From Paractinoplanes rishiriensis (GTDB lineage Bacteria > Actinomycetota > Actinomycetes > Mycobacteriales > Micromonosporaceae): a stretch of 64,000 nucleotides of DNA. The notes under the pieces are model-generated. The model searched no databases, was not told the DNA's origin, and saw only the letters and a list, made by a program, of their open reading frames with translations. Location: NCBI RefSeq assembly GCF_016862375.1, contig NZ_BOMV01000066.1, positions 1 through 64,000 on the forward strand, read 5' to 3'. A program made the translations under genes and the position numbers. Shown piece by piece: positions 8,322 through 16,508 of the stretch (the stretch's first letter is position 1; each line of letters begins with the position of its first letter).

Positions 8322-9695
8322 ATGTCGACGGAATCCGCAGTTGATCGTTCCCGGCTCGCCGCTCTCGCCGACCGCGAGCGGGCCACCTTCGCGCGGCGGC
8401 ACCCGCGGTCCCGGGCCGCCTACGAGGCCGCCGGCCACCTGTTCGGCCGGGTCCCGATGACCTGGATGAACAAGACCGCGGGCGGGTTCCCGGTCTACGT
8501 CGAGCGGGCCCGCGGCGCCCGGGTCACCGACCTCGACGGCCACGAGTACGTCGACTTCTGCCTGGGCGACACCGGCGCGATGGCCGGGCACTCCCCCGCG
8601 CCGGTGGTCGACGCCGTGCACCGGCGGCTGGCCGGCCTGGGCGGGGCCAGCACCATGCTGCCGACCGAGGACGCGGCCGCGGTCGGCGCCGAGCTGAGCC
8701 GCCGGTTCGGGCTGCCGTACTGGAGCTTCGCGCTGACCGCCACCGACGCGAACCGGTGGGCGATCCGGCTGCTGCGCGCCGTCTCCGGCCGGCCGAAGAT
8801 CCTGGTGAACAGCTACTGCTACCACGGCTCGGTGGACGAGTCGCTGATCGTGGTGGGCCCGGACGGCCGCGGCCAGAGCCGGGACGGCAACGTCGGCGCG
8901 CCCACCGACGTGACCGTCACCAGCCGGGTGGCCGAGTTCAACGACCTGGCCGGCCTGGAACGCGAACTGGCCCACGGCGACGTGGCGGCGGTGCTGATGG
9001 AGCCGGCGCTGACCAACATCGGCATCGTGCTGCCCGAACCCGGCTACCTGGCCGGGGTCCGCGAGCTGACCCGGAAGTACGGCACCTACCTGATCAACGA
9101 CGAGACGCACACGTTCTCGGCCGGGCCGGGCGGCGCCACCCGGGCCTGGGATCTGGCGCCGGACGTGCTGACCATCGGCAAGGCGATCGCGGGCGGCATC
9201 CCGATCGGCGCGTACGGGCTCTCCGCCGAGCTGGCCGGCACCCTGCTCGGCCGCACCGACCTGGATCTGGTCGACATGGGCGGCGTCGGCGGCACACTGG
9301 CCGGCAACCCGGTCTCGATGGCCGCCGCCCGTGCCACCCTCGAGCACGTGCTCACCGACGACGCGTTCGCGGGCATGACCGCCACGGCCACGTCGTTCGC
9401 CGAGGGCCTCCGCAAAATCATCGACGGGTACGCGCTGCCGTGGTCGGTCAGTCAGCTGGGCTGCCGGGTCGAATACCGGTTCGCCGACCCGGCCCCGCGC
9501 AACGGTACCGAGTCGGCCGCCAGCGCGGACGCCGAGCTGGAGGACTTCCTGCACGTCTACCTGTCGAACCGGGGCGTGCTGCTCACCCCGTTCCACAACA
9601 TGGTTCTGATGTCGCCCGCCACCACGGCGGCGGATGTGGCCCGGCATCACGAGGTCTTCGCGGAGGCGCTCGGGGAACTACTGTCGGGATCATGA
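8322..9695 (+). CDS. class III aminotransferase (GSAM/aspartate aminotransferase family-like)
   Basis: A 457-residue PLP-dependent aminotransferase related to glutamate-1-semialdehyde aminomutases. The cofactor region reads ALTATDANRWAIRLLR, where most relatives have SGTEA, then YCYHGSVDES; the acidic PLP contact is in LINDETHTFS and the Schiff-base lysine in TIGKAIAGG. A 40-residue N-terminal extension (AFARRHPRSR region) is present. The native amino donor is unknown. The stop overlaps the next start (ATGA), so the F420 oxidoreductase is translationally coupled. The cluster suggests it removes an amino group in a degradation pathway. Confidence 0.85.
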   Translation: MSTESAVDRSRLAALADRERATFARRHPRSRAAYEAAGHLFGRVPMTWMNKTAGGFPVYVERARGARVTDLDGHEYVDFCLGDTGAMAGHSPAPVVDAVHRRLAGLGGASTMLPTEDAAAVGAELSRRFGLPYWSFALTATDANRWAIRLLRAVSGRPKILVNSYCYHGSVDESLIVVGPDGRGQSRDGNVGAPTDVTVTSRVAEFNDLAGLERELAHGDVAAVLMEPALTNIGIVLPEPGYLAGVRELTRKYGTYLINDETHTFSAGPGGATRAWDLAPDVLTIGKAIAGGIPIGAYGLSAELAGTLLGRTDLDLVDMGGVGGTLAGNPVSMAAARATLEHVLTDDAFAGMTATATSFAEGLRKIIDGYALPWSVSQLGCRVEYRFADPAPRNGTESAASADAELEDFLHVYLSNRGVLLTPFHNMVLMSPATTAADVARHHEVFAEALGELLSGS

Positions 9696-10546
9696 GGCTT
9701 GGTTACATGTTCGACCACGACCGCCCGCCGGAGGAGTTGCCCGGCTTCGCGGCCGAGCTCGACGAGCGGGGCGTGGACGACCTGTGGGTGGTGGAGGACC
9801 TCGGCTGGGCCGCGTCGATCAGCATGGCCGCGCTCGCCCTGGCCGCCACCGACCGGATCCGGGTCGGCATCGGCATCGCCCCGGCCGCGCTGCGCAACCC
9901 GGCGCTGCTGGCCATGGAGCTGGCGCCGCTGGCCCGGATCCACCCGGGGCGGCTGGTGGCCGGGCTCGGGCACGGCGTCACCGAGTGGATGCGCAAGGTC
10001 GGCGCCGACCGCACCCGCAAGCTGGCCCTGCTCGAGGAGACCATCGTGGCGGTGCGCGGCCTGCTCGCCGGCGAGCAGGTCACCCTGCACGGCCGGGAGG
10101 TGACCGTCGACGGCCTGCGCCTGGTGCATCCGCCCGAGGTGGTGCCGCCGATCGTCACCGGCGTGGTACAGCCGCGCTCGCTGGCGCTGTCCGGCCGGGT
10201 CGCCGACGGCACGATCATCGCCGAGGGCAACGGCCCCGCCGAGCTGCGCGCCGCGCTGACCCACATCGGCGACCGGCCGGGACACGAGCTGGTGTCGTTC
10301 CAGTTCCTGCGCACCGACGACGACCCGCAGCGCTCCGCCGACCTGACCCGCGACACCGTGGCCGGGCAGGCGGCCTGGCTGCGCCGCGACCCGTCCGAGC
10401 TGTTCGGCCTGATCGGCCCGGCCGGCACGCTCGCCGGCAAGGTCGCCGAACTGGGCGACGCCGGGGCCGCGACCGTGGTGCTGCGGCCGCTCGGCCCGGA
10501 CCCGTCCGGCCAGGTGTCGGCCAGTCTGGCGGCCCTGCGGGGGTGA
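9692..10546 (+). CDS. LLM class F420-dependent oxidoreductase
   Basis: A 284-residue luciferase-like TIM barrel. It begins MRLGYMFDHDRPPEE and contains the strand-helix signature DDLWVVEDLGW and RIRVGIGIAPAALRNP, followed by LVAGLGHGVTEWM. In actinobacteria such proteins usually use coenzyme F420 for hydride transfer. The ATG overlaps the transaminase stop in the four-base ATGA. The stop codon lies in the first copy of a degenerate 17-bp duplication. It probably works with the transaminase on the same substrate. Confidence 0.85.
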   Translation: MRLGYMFDHDRPPEELPGFAAELDERGVDDLWVVEDLGWAASISMAALALAATDRIRVGIGIAPAALRNPALLAMELAPLARIHPGRLVAGLGHGVTEWMRKVGADRTRKLALLEETIVAVRGLLAGEQVTLHGREVTVDGLRLVHPPEVVPPIVTGVVQPRSLALSGRVADGTIIAEGNGPAELRAALTHIGDRPGHELVSFQFLRTDDDPQRSADLTRDTVAGQAAWLRRDPSELFGLIGPAGTLAGKVAELGDAGAATVVLRPLGPDPSGQVSASLAALRG

Positions 10547-10577
10547 ACTGCCACCAGCTCTGAACTGGCACTAGCCT
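10544..10577 (+). repeat. degenerate 17-bp tandem duplication over a stop codon
   Basis: Two adjacent 17-bp copies (10544-10560 and 10561-10577) match at 13 of 17 positions and both begin TGAACTG. The first TGA is the stop codon of the F420 oxidoreductase gene. The second copy ends with the -10-like TAGCCT of the next gene. Confidence 0.6.
10572..10577 (+). promoter_or_regulatory. putative -10 box of a leaderless transcript
   Basis: TAGCCT followed by six bases and the GTG start of the amidohydrolase, with no ribosome site. Same layout as at 8310 and 16497. Confidence 0.45.
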
Positions 10578-10583
10578 GGACCG

Positions 10584-11648
10584 GTGCGTCTGATCGACCA
10601 CCACTGCCACGGCGCGGTGACCGGCCCGCTCGACCGGGCGGCCTTCGAGGCGCTGCTCACCGAGTCGGACCGGCCGCCGCCGCCCGGGTGCAGCGGGTTC
10701 GACTCGCAGCTCGGGTTCGCGGTGCGGCGCTGGTGCGCGCCGGTGCTCGGACTCGAAGCGCACTGCGACCCCGGCGACTACCTCGACCGGCGCGCCGAAC
10801 TGGGGCCGGACGAGGTGAACCGGCGGCTGCTGCGGGCCGCCGAGGTCGAGGTGTTCCTGGTCGACTCCGGCTATCGCGCCGGGGAACTGCTGGACGGGCC
10901 GGCCATGGCCGCGGCGGCCGCGGCCGAGGTCCGCGAGATCGTCCGGCTCGAGGCCGTGGCCGAGGCGCTCGACGGGGTGAGCGCCGCCGGGTTCGCGGAC
11001 GCGTTCGACCGGGTGCTCGACGACGCCGCGGCGGGAGCGGCCGGGTTCAAGTCGGTGGTCGCGTACCGCCAAGGTCTTGATTTTGATCCGCACCCGCCGA
11101 CCCGGCGCGAGGTCACCCGGGCGGCCGGGCGCTGGCTGCGACGCGGACGGCCGCGGCTCGACGACCCGGTGCTGCTGCGGCACCTGATCTGGACGGCCGT
11201 GGACCGCGGCGGGCCGGTGCAGTTCCACACCGGCTTCGGCGACCCCGATCTCGACCTGGCGCGCGGCGACCCGCTGCTGATGACCTCATTCCTGCGAGCC
11301 ACCCGCGACCGCGGCGCCGCCGTCCTGCTGCTGCACTGCTACCCGTTCCACCGCCAGGCGGGTTACCTCGCGCAGGCGTTCCCGCACGTGTATCTCGACG
11401 TCGGGCTCGCGCTCAACCACGTGGGTGCCCGCGCCCCGGCGGTGCTGGCCGAGTCGCTCGAGCTGGCGCCGTTCCACAAGGTGCTCTACTCGTCCGACGC
11501 GTTCGGGCCGGCCGAGCTGCACCATCTCGGCGCGGTGCTGTTCCGGCAGGCGTTCGGCGAGGTGGCCGGTCAGTGGTCGAAGGGCGACGCCGAGCGGGTG
11601 GCCGAGCTCATCGGGTCCGGCAACGCCCGCCGGGTCTACCGGCTGTGA
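10584..11648 (+). CDS. amidohydrolase family protein (FluG N-terminal-like)
   Basis: A 354-residue metal-dependent hydrolase of the amidohydrolase-2 barrel type. The metal motif HxH appears as DHHCHG at residues 5-10, further ligands are in QFHTGFGDPD and LLLHCYPFHR, and the catalytic Asp is in LYSSDAFGP. It directly precedes a glutamine-synthetase-like ligase. The same two domains are fused in the fungal protein FluG and adjacent in other bacteria. By analogy, this one may hydrolyse a gamma-glutamylated or amide intermediate made by the partner (inference). It starts with GTG. Confidence 0.85.
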   Translation: MRLIDHHCHGAVTGPLDRAAFEALLTESDRPPPPGCSGFDSQLGFAVRRWCAPVLGLEAHCDPGDYLDRRAELGPDEVNRRLLRAAEVEVFLVDSGYRAGELLDGPAMAAAAAAEVREIVRLEAVAEALDGVSAAGFADAFDRVLDDAAAGAAGFKSVVAYRQGLDFDPHPPTRREVTRAAGRWLRRGRPRLDDPVLLRHLIWTAVDRGGPVQFHTGFGDPDLDLARGDPLLMTSFLRATRDRGAAVLLLHCYPFHRQAGYLAQAFPHVYLDVGLALNHVGARAPAVLAESLELAPFHKVLYSSDAFGPAELHHLGAVLFRQAFGEVAGQWSKGDAERVAELIGSGNARRVYRL

Positions 11649-11683
11649 ATCAGGAACCGGCTGGGAACCACGGAAGAGGTGGG

Positions 11684-12970
11684 ATGGAAGACTTGCGCAA
11701 GCGCGGGGTGCGGGCCGTCGTTTTGTCGTACGTGGACACGGCCGGCATCAACCGCGTCAAGACCGTGCCGCTGGCCCGTCTCGACGACGCCGCGCGCTGG
11801 GGCGTCGGCATGTCCCCGGTCTTCGACGTCTTCCTCGCCGACGACTCGGCCACCGCCACCGACCGGCTCGGCGGCCCGGACGGCGACCTGCGGCTGTTCC
11901 CCGACCTGGACCGGCTCGTGGTGCTGGCCGCGCAGCCCGGCTGGGCGTGGGCGCCGGCCGACCGGTTCACCCAGGACGGCGAGCCGTGGGTGGCCGACCA
12001 GCGCGGGTTCGCCAAGCGGGCGGTGGACCGCGCCGCGTCGGCCGGCCTGTCGTTCCGGATGGCCGTCGAGATCGAGTGGGCGGTGGGCCGGCCCGGCGAC
12101 GACTTCACGCCGGGCTGCACCGGTCCCGCGTACGGGATGACCCGGCTGGTCGAGCTCAGCGACTACTGCCGGGACGTGCTGGCCGCGCTGGAGGAGCAGG
12201 GCGTCCGGGTCGAGCAGTTGCACCCCGAGTACGCCGAGGGCCAGTTCGAGGTGTCGGTGGCGGCGAGCGACCCGGTCGGCGCCGCGGACGACAGCGTCCT
12301 GGTGCGGCAGACCATCCGGGCGGTGTCGCACCGGCACGGGCTGCGGCCGTCGTTCGCGCCCGCGGTGGTCGCCGGCAAGGTCGGCAACGGCGGCCACGTG
12401 CACCTGTCGCCGTGGCGGGACGACACCAACCTGTGCACCGGGTTCCCGGCCGGCGACGGCGGATTCGCGGCCGCCGGCATCCTGGCCCACCTGCCCGCGC
12501 TGCTGGCCGTCGGCGCGCCCACCCCGGCCAGTTACCTGCGGCTGGTGCCGTCCCGCTGGGCCGGCGCGTACGCCTGCTGGGGCGTGGAGACCCGGGAGAC
12601 CGCGCTGCGCTTCGTGCCCGGCACCACCGGTCTGATCGGCGCGGCTAACCTCGAGGTCAAGTGCTTCGACCTGGCCGCCAACCCGTACCTGCTCGGCGGT
12701 GCGCTGGTGGCCGCCGCGCTGGACGGCCTGGCCCGGCGCGAGCCGCTGCCGGAGCCGGTCCGCGGCGACCCGGTGCACCTGCCGGACGCGCCCCGGCTGC
12801 CGGCCACGCTGGACGCCGCGGTGGACGCGTTCGCCGCCGACGAGGTGCTGCGGGACGCGTTCGGCCCGGTGCTGTCCGACGCGATCGTGGCGGTCCGGCG
12901 CGCCGAGGCGGCCCGCTTCCGCGACGCCACCCCCGAGGCCGTGACGGCCGCCCTGCGCTGGGTCTACTGA
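11684..12970 (+). CDS. glutamine synthetase-like ATP-dependent ligase
   Basis: A 428-residue type I glutamine synthetase homologue. The beta-grasp N-terminal domain begins VRAVVLSYVDTAGINRVK; the catalytic domain has the metal glutamates in RMAVEIEWAV, ligand residues in NGGHVHLSPW, and a C-terminal NPYLLGGAL. The usual arginine-rich signature RxPD is replaced by EVKCFDLAANPYL and the loop before it is altered (ETRETALRFVPG), so it probably makes a gamma-glutamyl or related amide with an amine other than ammonia rather than glutamine. GGAAGAGG seven bases before the ATG sets the start, 35 bp after the amidohydrolase stop. Confidence 0.85.
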   Translation: MEDLRKRGVRAVVLSYVDTAGINRVKTVPLARLDDAARWGVGMSPVFDVFLADDSATATDRLGGPDGDLRLFPDLDRLVVLAAQPGWAWAPADRFTQDGEPWVADQRGFAKRAVDRAASAGLSFRMAVEIEWAVGRPGDDFTPGCTGPAYGMTRLVELSDYCRDVLAALEEQGVRVEQLHPEYAEGQFEVSVAASDPVGAADDSVLVRQTIRAVSHRHGLRPSFAPAVVAGKVGNGGHVHLSPWRDDTNLCTGFPAGDGGFAAAGILAHLPALLAVGAPTPASYLRLVPSRWAGAYACWGVETRETALRFVPGTTGLIGAANLEVKCFDLAANPYLLGGALVAAALDGLARREPLPEPVRGDPVHLPDAPRLPATLDAAVDAFAADEVLRDAFGPVLSDAIVAVRRAEAARFRDATPEAVTAALRWVY

Positions 12971-12979
12971 GGAGGCGAC

Positions 12980-13717
12980 GTGATCGAGGTAGCGGAGGCC
13001 GGCGACGTGGCCGTGGTGCGGCTGAGCCACGGCAAGGTGAACGCGCTCGACCTCGAACTGCTGGAGCGCATCACCGCCACCTTCACCGAACTGGACACGG
13101 CCGGGCCCGACGCCGTGGTGTTCACCGGCACCGGGCGCTCGTTCTCGGCCGGCGTCGACCTGTGGCGGATCCTCGACGGCGGTGCCGGCTACGTGCGCGC
13201 GTTCCTGCCCGCCTTGAACGCGGCCTTCCTCGCGGTCTTCACGATCGGCAAGCCGGTGGTGGCCGCGGTCAACGGCCACGCCGTCGCGGGCGGCGCGATC
13301 CTGGCCGCCGCCTGCGACGAACGGGTGATGGCCGACGGCCGGGGCACGTTCGGGGTCACCGAACTGGCGGTCGGGGTGCCGTTCCCACCGACGGCCCTGG
13401 AGATCCTCGGCCACGCCTACGGCGATCGGGCAGCCCGCCGAGCGGTCCTGTCGGCCACCACGTCGGGCCCGGCCGAGACCCTCGCAGCCGGCCTCGTCGA
13501 CGAGGTGGTGGCAGCGGACATCCTGGAAGCGACCGCACTGGCCCGGGTGCGCCGAGCGGCCGACACCTTCCGGTTGACCAAGCACGAACTCCAGGCCACC
13601 GTCCGCGAGCGCCTCGCCCACCGCCGCCCGGTCTACGACCCGCAGGTGCTCGACCTCTGGCTGCGCGCCGTCGCGGACGGCCGGATCCGGCGCTACATGG
13701 AGGCGGTCACCCGCTAG
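12980..13717 (+). CDS. enoyl-CoA hydratase/isomerase family protein
   Basis: A 245-residue crotonase-fold protein. The oxyanion-hole segments are GTGRSFSAGVDL (about residues 49-60) and NGHAVAGGAILAAACD (about 94-109). At the second catalytic position, TELAVGVPFPP lacks a clear glutamate where hydratases have one, so it may be an isomerase or thioesterase-like member. It starts with GTG nine bases after the ligase stop, with GGAGG in between, closing the catabolic run. Its end overlaps the convergent PASTA gene by 11 bp. Confidence 0.83.
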   Translation: MIEVAEAGDVAVVRLSHGKVNALDLELLERITATFTELDTAGPDAVVFTGTGRSFSAGVDLWRILDGGAGYVRAFLPALNAAFLAVFTIGKPVVAAVNGHAVAGGAILAAACDERVMADGRGTFGVTELAVGVPFPPTALEILGHAYGDRAARRAVLSATTSGPAETLAAGLVDEVVAADILEATALARVRRAADTFRLTKHELQATVRERLAHRRPVYDPQVLDLWLRAVADGRIRRYMEAVTR

Positions 13718-14474
13718 GCGGCTCCATCATGCTGATCGCCACCGCGGTGCCCGCCGGAACCGCGGTGCCCGGCGCCACCGCCTGCCGGGTGACCAGCGAC
13801 GAGTCCGGCGCGTCCTCGGGCACCAGCAGCGTCACGTTGCTGCGGCTGGCCGCCTCCTTCGCCTGGCCGAGCGTCTGGTTGCGCAGTTCCGGCACGGTCT
13901 GCTGGTTCTGCCGCTCGGCGTCCTCGAGCAGTTCGCGCACCCGGATGCTGGTCCACAGGTAGGTGAGCACGAACCCGGCCAGGACCCCGACGATCAAAAC
14001 CGAAATTCCCACGGCGCCCGAGTACGCCGCGTCGCCCAGCGGCCGGTGCAGCGCGTGCGCCAGTTCGCGCAGGGCCGGCACCACCTTGCCGAGGTTCACC
14101 AGGCCGAGGCCGATCACGATGGTGGTCAGCCAGTCGGAGACTTTGATCAGGTTGGAGTTCGTCAGATAGAACGTGCTGGCCCGGTGACCGGTGGCCGGGT
14201 CGGTGCCGGTCTCGCCGCCGCCAGTCAGGTCAGCGACCCGGGCCCTCGGCAGTCCGAACAGGAAGCCGAGCACCGCGCCGACCGCGGTGGCCGCGACGAA
14301 CAGCAGGAACGCGGTCACCCCGGCGCCGGCCGCGCCGGTCGCCGAACCCAGGAAGATCGCCACCACGATCATCGCCAGCAGCATGACGATCGCGATGGCC
14401 AGCACCCCGCGCTGGATCTTGTCACCGGCGCGGCGGGTGACCTTACGAGGACGGAGCAGATCCTTCAGACCCAT
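13707..14474 (-). CDS. integral membrane protein with C-terminal PASTA domain
   Basis: A 255-residue protein. Two strong membrane helices lie at about residues 22-72, with two more at about 112-130 and 150-172. An intervening segment follows LFGLPRARV. After a charged RELLEDAERQ stretch, residues 193-252 form one PASTA domain (VPELRNQTLGQAKEAAS to APGTAVPAGTAVAIS). PASTA normally binds peptidoglycan or beta-lactam-like ligands in Ser/Thr kinases and penicillin-binding proteins; here there is no kinase or transpeptidase. It follows prpE on the same strand with 32 bp of overlap, so the two are co-transcribed and coupled. Confidence 0.75.
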   Translation of the reverse strand: MGLKDLLRPRKVTRRAGDKIQRGVLAIAIVMLLAMIVVAIFLGSATGAAGAGVTAFLLFVAATAVGAVLGFLFGLPRARVADLTGGGETGTDPATGHRASTFYLTNSNLIKVSDWLTTIVIGLGLVNLGKVVPALRELAHALHRPLGDAAYSGAVGISVLIVGVLAGFVLTYLWTSIRVRELLEDAERQNQQTVPELRNQTLGQAKEAASRSNVTLLVPEDAPDSSLVTRQAVAPGTAVPAGTAVAISMMEPPSG

Positions 14475-16362
14475 GCGCGGCAGGGTAGTTCACCAGCACC
14501 GGTCGCAGGCGGTCCAGGACGGACGGATCGTCGATAGTGGACGGCACGGGTTCGTCGAGTCCGTCGGCGATGCCGCGCATCGTACGGCGAAGGATCTTGC
14601 CCGATCTGGTCTTGGGCAGGGCCGGCACCACGTCGACCCGGCGCAGCGCGGCGACCGCGCCGATCTGGGCCCGCACCATCGCGACCAGTTCCTCCTCGAG
14701 ACCGATCGGGTCTGCCTCGACGCCCCTCTTGAGCACCACGAAGCCGCGCGGCAGCTGGCCCTTGAGCGGGTCGGCCACGCCGATCACCGCGCACTCGGCC
14801 ACCGCCGGGTGCCCGGCCAGCACCTCCTCCATGGCGCCGGTGGAGAGCCGGTGACCGGCCACATTGATCACGTCGTCGGTGCGGCCCATCACGTACAGGT
14901 ACCCGTCCTCGTCGAGCCGGCCGCCGTCGCCGGTCAGATAGGTGCCCGGGTACGCGGTCAGGTAGGAGCGGACGAACCGCTCGTCGTCGCCCCACAGCGT
15001 CGGCAGGCAGCCGGGCGGCAGCGGCAGGTCGATCACGATGGCGCCGTCCTCGCCGGCCGGCATGTCCCGGCCGGTGCCGTCGACCACCCGCACCCGGAAG
15101 CCGGGTACCGGCACCGACGGCGAGCCGGCCTTGATCGGCAGCGGTTCCAGGCCACGCGGGTTCGCCGCGATCGGCCAGCCGGTCTCGGTCTGCCACCAGT
15201 TGTCGATCACCGGGACGGACAGCAGGTCGCTCGCCCAGGCGTACGTCTGCGGGTCGAGCCTCTCCCCCGCGAGAAAGAGGTGCCGCAGCGAGCTGAGGTC
15301 CCGCCCGCGCAGCAGGGCGCCCGACGGGTCCTCCTTCTTGACCGCCCGGATCGCGGTCGGCGCCGTGAACATCGTGGTCACCCGGTGCTGCTCGACCACC
15401 CGCCAGAACGCGCCGGCGTCCGGGGTGCCGACCGGTTTGCCCTCGTAGAGGATCGTGGTGGCGCCGGTGAGCAGCGGCGCGTAGACGATGTACGAGTGGC
15501 CGACCACCCAGCCGACGTCGGACGCCGCCCAGTAGACCTCGCCCGGCGCGGTGTCGAACACCGACCGCATCGACCAGCGCAGCGCGACCGCATGCCCGCC
15601 GTTGTCGCGGACCACGCCCTTCGGTTTACCGGTCGTGCCCGAGGTGTAGAGGATGTAGAGCGGGTCGGTGGCGGCGACCGGCACGCACTCGGCCGGCTCC
15701 GCGCCGTCGATCGCGTCGTCCCAGCTCAGGTCGCGGTCCGGGCGCAGCTCGAACAGGTGCTGCGGGCGTTGCACGATCACGCAGCGCTCCGGCCGGTGGG
15801 TGGCGGCGTCCAGGGCGGCGTCCAGCATGGGCTGATACGGCAGCACCTTGCCGGCCTCGATGCCGCACGAGGTGGCGACCACGACCCGCGGGCGGGCGTC
15901 GTCGATGCGGGCGGCCAGTTCGCGCGCGCCGAAGCCGCCGAACACCACCGAGTGCACGGCGCCGAGCCGGGCGCAGGCGAGCATGGCGATCACCGCCTCC
16001 GGGACCATGGCGACGTAGAGCACGACCCGGTCGCCCCGGGTGACGCCGAGCCGCCGCAGCGCGCCCGCGAAAACAGCGACTTCGTCGCGCAGGACCCGAT
16101 AGCTGTACGTGGTGAGGGCGCCGGTCACCGGGCTGTCGTGGATCAGGGCGGGCTGGTCGCCCCGGCCGGCGTCGACGTGCCGGTCCAGGGCGTTGAAGCA
16201 GGTGTTCAGCTCGGCGCCGGGAAACCAGCGGTAGAACGGCGGTGCGGCGTCGTCGAGGATCCGGCCGGGTGGCGTGACCCAGTCGATCAGTCCGGCGGCC
16301 GCCCGCCAGAACGCCTCGGGGTCGGCCACGCTCCGCTCGTACGCCCGCTGGTATTCGCCCAT
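14443..16362 (-). CDS. prpE: propionyl-CoA synthetase (acetyl-CoA synthetase-like)
   Basis: A 639-residue AMP-forming acyl-CoA synthetase. The P-loop is YTSGTTGKPKG, the A5 motif WWQTETGWP is typical of propionyl- rather than acetyl-CoA synthetases, and the hinge is GRTDDVINVAGHRLS. The C-terminal RSGKILRR holds the catalytic lysine, which in this family is switched off by acylation. It activates propionate (or acetate) with ATP and CoA. The ATG at 16362 is chosen because relatives begin with MGxY; in-frame GTGs at 16368 and 16377 are alternatives. Its last 32 bp overlap the PASTA gene. Confidence 0.88.
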   Translation of the reverse strand: MGEYQRAYERSVADPEAFWRAAAGLIDWVTPPGRILDDAAPPFYRWFPGAELNTCFNALDRHVDAGRGDQPALIHDSPVTGALTTYSYRVLRDEVAVFAGALRRLGVTRGDRVVLYVAMVPEAVIAMLACARLGAVHSVVFGGFGARELAARIDDARPRVVVATSCGIEAGKVLPYQPMLDAALDAATHRPERCVIVQRPQHLFELRPDRDLSWDDAIDGAEPAECVPVAATDPLYILYTSGTTGKPKGVVRDNGGHAVALRWSMRSVFDTAPGEVYWAASDVGWVVGHSYIVYAPLLTGATTILYEGKPVGTPDAGAFWRVVEQHRVTTMFTAPTAIRAVKKEDPSGALLRGRDLSSLRHLFLAGERLDPQTYAWASDLLSVPVIDNWWQTETGWPIAANPRGLEPLPIKAGSPSVPVPGFRVRVVDGTGRDMPAGEDGAIVIDLPLPPGCLPTLWGDDERFVRSYLTAYPGTYLTGDGGRLDEDGYLYVMGRTDDVINVAGHRLSTGAMEEVLAGHPAVAECAVIGVADPLKGQLPRGFVVLKRGVEADPIGLEEELVAMVRAQIGAVAALRRVDVVPALPKTRSGKILRRTMRGIADGLDEPVPSTIDDPSVLDRLRPVLVNYPAAHGSEGSAPSS

Positions 16363-16496
16363 GAGCACAGTCAGCACCCTTCGCCGGTGGTCGTCCAGGG
16401 TTACCGGCGGAAACGGCGCCGAACGGGCAGACCGCTGCGCCGAAGTGCCGACCCCGCCAACTCCACCATTATGTGAAATATCATTACTTAGCTCCG

Positions 16497-16502
16497 TAGC
16501 CT
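16497..16502 (+). promoter_or_regulatory. putative -10 box of a leaderless transcript
   Basis: TAGCCT followed by six bases and the ATG of the soluble chemoreceptor; no ribosome site. The preceding 50 bp are unusually A/T-rich for this DNA. Confidence 0.45.
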
Positions 16503-16508
16503 GGCGTT

